This document shows, in pieces, positions 14,086 through 18,779 of a stretch of DNA of 18,779 nucleotides (position 1 is its first letter; every line of letters starts with the position of its first letter). The notes under the pieces were generated by a model. The model had not been told where the DNA came from. It made no database searches and saw only the letters and a list, made by a program, of their open reading frames with translations. Location: assembly GCA_964458015.1 (NCBI GenBank), contig CAYWGR010000107.1:1-18779 (forward strand), read 5' to 3'. Position numbers and translations under genes: made by a program. Source of the DNA: CAYWGR01 sp964458015. Lineage in GTDB: Bacteria > Planctomycetota > Planctomycetia > Pirellulales > Thermoguttaceae.

Positions 14086-15237
14086 ATGACCGATCTGCTT
14101 CGACAAGAAATCGCCGCCCTGGCCACCACAATCGTGGTCAAAGTAGGCACCCGAGTCTTAACCCGCGAAGATGGGCAACTCGATGAACAACGCATCGAGC
14201 AACTGGCCGACCAAATTCACCAAACCATGGCAACCGGCCGGAAGGTGGTTCTGGTCAGTTCCGGCGCGGTCGGGGCCGGCATGGGCCGACTGGGGCTCAA
14301 AAGCCGCCCCACCAATCTCGCCCAGCTTCAGGCCGTCGCCGCCGTCGGCCAAAGTGTTCTAGTCGAAGCCTACGAGCGCTCCCTGCATCGCCACGGCCGC
14401 CACGCCGCCCAGGTGTTGCTGACCGCCGAAGATCTCGAACATCGCCTGCGTTATCTCAACGCCCGCAATACCCTGGTAACGCTGCTTGAATTCGGCGCCG
14501 TGCCCATCATCAACGAGAACGACACCGTCTCGGTCGAAGAGCTACAGACCACCTTCGGTGATAACGACCGCTTGGCGGCCATCGTCACCAACTTGATCCA
14601 CGCACCGCTCTTAGTCTTGCTCTCCGATGTAGACGGCCTGTTCGACGGCGACCCGCACGACGCCCAAAGCCGCGTGATTTCGACGGTCGATCAGCTCGAC
14701 GCATCCATCCTAGGCCTTGCACACGACCGCTTAGGCGGGCTAAGCAAGGGCGGCATGTCCAGCAAGCTGGAAGCGGCTCGGCTGGCCACCACCGGCGGCG
14801 AAAACGTCATCATCTCCTCCGGCCGCACGCCGAATATCCTTCCGCGCATCATCGCCGGCGAACCCATCGGCACGCTATTCCTCGCCCAAGGCCAAGCTGT
14901 CGCCTCGCGCAAGCGCTGGATCGGATTGACCGTCAAGCCGCGAGGTCGTCTCTTGCTCGACGCCGGCGCACGCACGGCCATCGAGCACAAAGGCCGCAGC
15001 CTATTGGCCGCCGGCGTCGTCGATGCCGAAGGCAACTTCCACAAAGGCGATGTCGTGGGACTCCGAGGCCCCGACGGCGTCGAATTCGCTCGCGGGCTCA
15101 CCAATTACAGCGCCGACGAAATCCGCCAAATCAAAGGGCACAAGACCAAACAGATCATCTCCATCCTGGGCCATTGCCCCTACGACGAAATCATCCACCG
15201 CGACAATATGGTGGTGACCACAAGAAAGAGCAAGTAA
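14086..15237 (+). CDS. proB: Glutamate 5-kinase
   Basis: The enzyme phosphorylates glutamate to gamma-glutamyl phosphate, the first committed step of proline synthesis. The 383 residues cover an amino-acid kinase domain and a C-terminal PUA domain (from about residue 280, e.g. RGRLLLDAGA). Motifs include VVKVGTRVL (17-25), VSSGAVGAGMG (57-67), NENDTVSVEE (143-152), GDND (158-161) and SDVDGL (180-185). ATG at 14086 begins just before the first strand, as in the family. A TTG at 14074 has a nearer GGGG and cannot be excluded; it would add four residues. The next enzyme, ProA, is not adjacent. Proline feedback inhibition is typical of the family and cannot be judged here. It ends convergently with the Ldh-family gene. 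Confidence 0.96.
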   Translation: MTDLLRQEIAALATTIVVKVGTRVLTREDGQLDEQRIEQLADQIHQTMATGRKVVLVSSGAVGAGMGRLGLKSRPTNLAQLQAVAAVGQSVLVEAYERSLHRHGRHAAQVLLTAEDLEHRLRYLNARNTLVTLLEFGAVPIINENDTVSVEELQTTFGDNDRLAAIVTNLIHAPLLVLLSDVDGLFDGDPHDAQSRVISTVDQLDASILGLAHDRLGGLSKGGMSSKLEAARLATTGGENVIISSGRTPNILPRIIAGEPIGTLFLAQGQAVASRKRWIGLTVKPRGRLLLDAGARTAIEHKGRSLLAAGVVDAEGNFHKGDVVGLRGPDGVEFARGLTNYSADEIRQIKGHKTKQIISILGHCPYDEIIHRDNMVVTTRKSK

Positions 15238-15251
15238 CCCTCGTATGCTCT

Positions 15252-15385
15252 AGCGGATCCTCTCGTAGGCACTAGCAGATCCCGCGGTACAACAGCGGAT
15301 TCCGGTGTCTGTACGTTTAGCGAATCCCGCAGTACAGCAGCGGTTTTCGGTGCCTGGATGTTTAGCGGCCGACGGCACGTCGGCC
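15252..15385. repeat. 45-bp imperfect tandem repeat plus terminal hairpin
   Basis: Two adjacent 45-bp units (15274-15318 and 15319-15363) match at 36 of 45 positions. Each consists of a 20-base and a 25-base sub-unit beginning AGCRGAT or AGCGG. A partial 22-base unit precedes them at 15252-15273. The array ends in an inverted repeat, GGCCGAC-GGCAC-GTCGGCC (15367-15385), a plausible bidirectional terminator stem between the convergent proB and Ldh-family genes, although there is no T-tract. Nothing here looks coding. Confidence 0.7.
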
Positions 15386-15408
15386 CGCCAAAACCACCCA
15401 CCCCATCC

Positions 15409-16560
15409 TCATGACGCCGCTTTGCCGGTGTGCTGCAAAACATGGGGCCCTGCCAGAACGGTTTGTGAAACGCACCGGCCATCGAGCGGCTCAAGCCCAA
15501 AACCAACGGCCAGCCGATCCAGTTCCTCCAGCGTGTGTATGCCCAGCGGGATGCCTTCCTTCAAACGCCGTTCACGTTGACGCAGTTCAGGCTCGCCGGG
15601 AAACAGAATCTCGCCCCCAGGCGCGGCCGGCGGCAATGCCCCCAACCGTTCGATCATCTGCGCCACCCGAGCGTGAAATTGTGCCAAAGGCACGAACCGG
15701 CCGATGTCGATCGCCCCGACCATCCCTCCAAGCCGGCGATGCTGGGACAAGTCGTTGCTATACATCTTAGGAATATCGGGCCCAAACGGCGAATTGCTCA
15801 ACAGCGAACAGAGCACGTCGATCATCAGGCCAAGCCCCGATCCTTTATACTCACCGACAGGCATCATCGCCGCCACCCGATTCGGATCCGTGGTTTCAGT
15901 ACCCTCGGCATCGACGGCCCAACCAGCCGGTATCGCAACGCCCTCGCGCGCGGCATTGGCCACCGCGTTCCAGGGCGCTTTGCTGGTCGCCATATCAAGA
16001 CATAAAGCGCCGGTCGGCCGCTCGTTGGCCCCGCGAGGTGCCCTCGGCGCGGTGATGCAAATGGGATTCGTGCCGCTGAAAGCCGACTTGGCCCCAAAAG
16101 GCACAACCATCGGATCCACATGGGTAAAAACCAAGCCGATCATTCCGGCGTCGGCGATTTTTAGCCCATAATAGGCCAATGCCCCGCAATGACTCGAATT
16201 GCAGACCGTCACCCAACCGGCTCCAGACTCCCTGGCCAACTCGATTGCCGACAAAGCGGCACGGTGCATGGTCAACTGACCTAGCCCATGATCGCCGTCG
16301 ATCCGCGCGGCCGAAGGACTGAGAATTTGGGCGGTAATCCGCGGTCGTCGATTGATGCCCCCAAGCCGAATCCGGCCTAGATAATGGGGGATACGTGAAA
16401 CGCCGTGCGACGTCACGCCCCGCAAGTCCGACTCGACCAGCGTCTCCACGACCAAGGCGGCATCGTTCGGTTCGAGTCCCGCCGCCTCGAAAAGCCGCCG
16501 ACAAAATTGGGCAAGCAGCAAATGATTGACGGAACGGCTCTCAAAAGAGACTTGGGGCAT
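15409..16560 (-). CDS. Ldh/MDH2-family NAD(P)-dependent oxidoreductase
   Basis: The 383-residue product belongs to the malate/L-lactate dehydrogenase type 2 family, which also includes ureidoglycolate dehydrogenase and delta1-piperideine/pyrroline-2-carboxylate reductases. These cytosolic enzymes use a non-Rossmann NAD(P) fold. Family signatures are TSHGVSRIPHYL (50-61, catalytic-type H52), NSSHCGALAYYG (120-131, H123), FSGTNPI (160-166), LDMATS (188-193) and YKGSGLGLMID (237-247). Substrate cannot be read from sequence: lactate, malate, ureidoglycolate, sulfolactate or cyclic imino acids are all possible. The neighbouring proB and Xaa-Pro peptidase-like genes make an imino-acid substrate worth testing but do not prove it. 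The ATG at 16560 gives the usual N-terminus. A good promoter lies upstream. Confidence 0.9.
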   Translation of the reverse strand: MPQVSFESRSVNHLLLAQFCRRLFEAAGLEPNDAALVVETLVESDLRGVTSHGVSRIPHYLGRIRLGGINRRPRITAQILSPSAARIDGDHGLGQLTMHRAALSAIELARESGAGWVTVCNSSHCGALAYYGLKIADAGMIGLVFTHVDPMVVPFGAKSAFSGTNPICITAPRAPRGANERPTGALCLDMATSKAPWNAVANAAREGVAIPAGWAVDAEGTETTDPNRVAAMMPVGEYKGSGLGLMIDVLCSLLSNSPFGPDIPKMYSNDLSQHRRLGGMVGAIDIGRFVPLAQFHARVAQMIERLGALPPAAPGGEILFPGEPELRQRERRLKEGIPLGIHTLEELDRLAVGFGLEPLDGRCVSQTVLAGPHVLQHTGKAAS

Positions 16561-16602
16561 GATGCAATCGATCTAAAAACAGCGAAACTTGACGTGACAT
16601 TG

Positions 16603-16631
16603 AGCATAATGCATAATGCGTATCGTGTCAA
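16603..16631 (-). promoter_or_regulatory. Candidate sigma70-type promoter for Ldh-family gene
   Basis: On the minus strand a consensus TTGACA (16626-16631), a 17-base spacer and TATGCT (16603-16608) predict transcription starting about 36 bases upstream of the ATG at 16560. This is the best promoter match in the window. The spacer contains the repeated ATTATGC. Confidence 0.5.
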
Positions 16632-16677
16632 GCGGATTGCCATGATGACCAGGGGAGCTGCCAAATCGCCATAAGCA

Positions 16678-16810
16678 GTCCTTCTGAACACAGCGAAAAA
16701 TCTATGCGAGCCTATTCATAAGTCCCAATATGCCAACATGATCCTTCGCTTCGCTCAGGATGACGGCTGTTCTGCCAGGATGACGATTCCTCCGTGACCA
16801 ATGACTTTGC
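16678..16810 (-). repeat. MITE-like palindromic element, copy B (inverted relative to A)
   Basis: Read on the minus strand this 133-bp stretch follows copy A (12792-12923) from GCAAAGTC through GTCATCCTGAGCGAAGCG to TATTGGGACTT and on to the second arm. One arm, 16740-16764, is intact; the other, 16678-16702, has drifted, so the hairpin is weaker than in copy A. The two inverted copies flank a segment of about 3.75 kb carrying the DUF1559, proB and Ldh-family genes. Confidence 0.78.
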
Positions 16811-16927
16811 CATTCTTCTGCCATCGTGCCATGATGCTCTTTCTTCTACCTACTGTTTCTCGATTCCCCCCATTTTGACGATACAACAAATACGGCACCC
16901 TTTCACACCACCAGGAGACCGGGGTTT

Positions 16928-18103
16928 ATGGACCAAGAACGCATCGAACGCATCCAGGCATCGCTCCGTAAAAACAAACTCGACGCCTTGATATTACGGC
17001 TGCCTGAAAATATTGTCCTGGCCTTCGGCGTTTGGCCTCTTAACGGTTTTTCCTTCGCCGTCTTCACGGCCGATGCAGGCCCGACGGCCCTGATCGCCCC
17101 CTCGGCCGAAGACGAAGAAATGGACGGCTGTTGGACCGACAACATCCAATTCTTTACATGGCCGCGGCTCGAAATGCGCAATCCGCTGGATGCCATTCAC
17201 GATGCCCTGGGCCAAGTCCTCCAGCGCAACAAGTTGGGACGTGCCCGACTTGGCTATGAAGGCTCGTTCGAATGCGTCGCGCCTTCCCATAATGCCGGCG
17301 ACACGATCGTGCCCTGCGAAAGCTCGAATGCTTTCCTTCGATCCCTTGCCCCCAACGCGCGATGGTCCGACGCCACCGCCCTGCTCCACCAACTCCGCGC
17401 CACGAAAACCGAGCAAGAAATCAAGCGGCTGCGGCTTACCCATCGCGTCGCATCCTTCGGTTTGGAACGTTTTCACGCAGCCGTAGCCCCTGGAATTACC
17501 GAGGCGGAACTGGCTGCAACAGTCTACGAAGCCTGCCTTACGCAAGGCGTTCAACTTCGCCAGGCAAAACACATCAATGTTTATCCGCAGATTTCCAGCG
17601 GCCCCAACACCCAAAGGGCATGGCGACCAATCGTCACTACCGGCCGGCGAAAGATCAAGTCGAGCGAAATCGCCTTGCTCGAACTGGCCGTGTGCGTCGA
17701 TGGTTTTTGGGCCGACGTCACTCGCGTCAAAGCGGCCGGCCGCCCCACAGCCAAACAACGAGCAGCCTTCGAAGCGGTTAAAGAAGCCCAAAAAGCCGCT
17801 CTGGATTCCATCCAACCCGGTGTCGAAGCTTACGTCCCCCATCAACGGGCAACCCAAGTTCTTATCGACTCCGGCTTCCAGAAATCCATCGTTCACCTGA
17901 CCGGCCACGGCCTAGGCTTCCGCTACCACGAACCCGAACCGTTTTTGATGCCCGGCAACACGATGCCACTCAAAGTCGGTCACGTTTGCTCAGTCGAACC
18001 AGGCCTCTACGGGCCGGACTTCGGCGGCATCCGACTCGAGGACAACATCGTCGTAACTGAACGCGGCCACGAGAACCTGACGAAAACGGCAAAGCAGCTA
18101 TAA
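16928..18103 (+). CDS. M24-family (Xaa-Pro peptidase-like) metallopeptidase
   Basis: The 391-residue protein has a creatinase-type N-terminal domain (about 1-155) and a pita-bread M24 domain (about 160-391). Aminopeptidase P homologues release the N-terminal residue before proline using two metal ions. Aligned with E. coli PepP, the metal ligands are E252 (Asp in PepP), D263 in WADVTR, H327 in GHGLG, E357 in VEPGLY and E371 in RLEDN, with H334 in the HEP motif. The first ligand is therefore a conservative Asp-to-Glu change, spaced eleven residues from the second as expected; I think a subfamily shares it. There is no signal peptide. The ATG follows a GGAG ribosome site. Substrate is uncertain: it could be a dipeptidase (PepQ-like) or a creatinase-like hydrolase rather than true aminopeptidase P. 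Confidence 0.9.
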   Translation: MDQERIERIQASLRKNKLDALILRLPENIVLAFGVWPLNGFSFAVFTADAGPTALIAPSAEDEEMDGCWTDNIQFFTWPRLEMRNPLDAIHDALGQVLQRNKLGRARLGYEGSFECVAPSHNAGDTIVPCESSNAFLRSLAPNARWSDATALLHQLRATKTEQEIKRLRLTHRVASFGLERFHAAVAPGITEAELAATVYEACLTQGVQLRQAKHINVYPQISSGPNTQRAWRPIVTTGRRKIKSSEIALLELAVCVDGFWADVTRVKAAGRPTAKQRAAFEAVKEAQKAALDSIQPGVEAYVPHQRATQVLIDSGFQKSIVHLTGHGLGFRYHEPEPFLMPGNTMPLKVGHVCSVEPGLYGPDFGGIRLEDNIVVTERGHENLTKTAKQL

Positions 18104-18318
18104 CCCATTGGAGGCATATTTCTGCCTGCATTTTTTACCTAATCGCTTTAGTCGGTTGTACATTGCAAAGTCAAAAGATATCATACAAGCTGTCCCTGCT
18201 GATAACCCGATGATAATGGCATAGGGCCAACACCTTGCAGGTCCATCGGTCGGCCCGCGGTTTTTCAACAACCAATCCAAACTTCACCATCATTAGCCAT
18301 CCCAAGCAGATATCCAAC

Positions 18319-18779
18319 ATGGGCGAGAAAATTCAAGGCATTTTGACCCCCAATATCGTTCCGCTGTTGCCAAACGGCGATATCAACGAGGCCGAATTGC
18401 GCCGCTACGTCGATTGGCTCATCGCCAGCGGCGTACACGGCCTCTATCCGAACGGATCGACCGGCGAGTTCACCCGATTCACCGTCGAGGAGCGGCAACG
18501 GATCGTAAAAATCGTGTGCGAACAAGCCGCCGGACGTGTTCCCGTGTTGGCCGGCGCCGCCGAGGCCAACGTCCGCGAGACTTTGCGGGCATGTGAAACC
18601 TATGCAGGCTACGGCGCCCGTGCCGTGGCCATTGTCTCGCCGTTCTACTACAAACTCTCGCCCGAATCGGTCTATGCCTATTTCCGTGAAATCGCCTTGA
18701 ACAGCCCGATCGACGTGACATTGTACAATATCCCGATGTTTGCCAGCCCGATCGACGTGCCGACCATCAAGCGGTTGGC
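18319..18779 (+). CDS. DapA/NanA-family lyase or synthase, 3' truncated by window end
   Basis: An open frame from the ATG at 18319 runs off the window after 153 codons. It is the N-terminal half of a class I aldolase TIM barrel of the dihydrodipicolinate synthase / N-acetylneuraminate lyase family. Visible motifs are GILTPNIVPL (7-16), the carboxylate-binding GSTGEF (46-51), SPFYYK (107-112) and YNIP with proton-relay Y136 (136-139). The Schiff-base lysine lies beyond the end. This family covers lysine synthesis (DapA), sialic-acid cleavage, and aldolases or dehydratases of keto-sugar acids and hydroxyproline, so the exact reaction cannot be assigned. No clear Shine-Dalgarno precedes the start. 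It follows the M24 gene by 215 bases. Confidence 0.88.
   Translation, partial: MGEKIQGILTPNIVPLLPNGDINEAELRRYVDWLIASGVHGLYPNGSTGEFTRFTVEERQRIVKIVCEQAAGRVPVLAGAAEANVRETLRACETYAGYGARAVAIVSPFYYKLSPESVYAYFREIALNSPIDVTLYNIPMFASPIDVPTIKRL

Larger units (their letters stand above)
16561..16927. other. Divergent intergenic region with promoter and palindromic repeat
   Basis: The 367-base gap between the divergent Ldh-family and M24 genes holds a clear minus-strand promoter (16603-16631) and copy B of the palindromic element (16678-16810). For the M24 gene, GGAG at about 16915 precedes the ATG at 16928 as a ribosome site, but no good plus-strand promoter is visible; TTGACG near 16875 has no matching -10. 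Confidence 0.6.

Noticed and set aside
11363..16810. Possible CRISPR array from the repeated GTCAT...GAGCG sequences
   Set aside because: The copies are few, widely spaced, inverted relative to each other and palindromic, with no regular spacers and no cas genes nearby.
16994..17908. A 304-codon minus-strand frame opposite the M24 gene
   Set aside because: The opposite strand encodes an M24 protein with nearly all catalytic residues, and this frame has no recognisable motif.
18098..18280. 60-codon minus-strand frame with one hydrophobic stretch and a basic tail
   Set aside because: It needs a TTG start, has no ribosome site, overlaps the 3' end of the M24 gene and matches nothing I know. 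It could be a small membrane protein, but support is too thin to annotate.

Overview
The window looks like a stretch of a planctomycete chromosome, probably from the Pirellulales or a related group. The clearest markers are a DUF1559 prepilin-like protein (FSLVELLVVI start, HPGGA...DG tail), a membrane-anchored Ser/Thr kinase with the usual planctomycete N-terminal extension, a multi-spanning TPR protein of the TMTC-like type, a short Asp/Phe acidic protein, and weak or absent Shine-Dalgarno sites. The genes are mostly housekeeping and signalling. I see no rRNA, tRNA, CRISPR array, phage or complete insertion sequence.

Layout. 1-2110: an ABC1/UbiB kinase-like gene on the minus strand, divergent from the next gene across a 345-base gap. 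2111-4033: a polytopic TPR protein, a putative GT-C glycosyltransferase. 4144-8831, minus strand: ileS, hicA, hicB and purN in transcription order, so a HicAB-type toxin-antitoxin pair sits between two housekeeping genes. 9007-11325: a transmembrane Ser/Thr kinase, divergent from ileS, with sigma70-like promoters readable on both sides. 11508-12640, minus strand: a small acidic protein gene translationally close to a purine nucleoside phosphorylase. 13050-15237: the DUF1559 protein and then proB. 15409-16560, minus strand: an Ldh/MDH2-family NAD(P) oxidoreductase. 16928-18103: an M24 Xaa-Pro peptidase-like protein. 18319 to the end: a truncated DapA/NanA-family aldolase.

The most unusual content is repetitive DNA. 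(1) Heptanucleotide tandem repeats, resembling the STRR repeats described in cyanobacteria, lie inside ileS in frame and add about 31 residues just before the KMSKS loop. A related heptamer run sits at the left edge of the window. (2) A palindromic element of about 132 bp occurs as two inverted copies (12792-12923 and 16678-16810), with a shorter relative at 11384-11468; all are intergenic and look MITE-like. (3) An imperfect 45-bp tandem repeat lies between the convergent proB and Ldh-family genes. (4) A REP-like palindrome lies between the convergent TPR and purN genes.

Functionally, proB, an Ldh-family reductase, an Xaa-Pro peptidase-like protein and a DapA-family aldolase lie close together. 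All four families have members acting on proline or hydroxyproline, but the link is only a hypothesis. I found no convincing new multi-gene defence or biosynthetic system. The best leads are the in-frame repeat invasion of ileS, the inverted mobile-like repeats, and the acidic protein paired with the phosphorylase.
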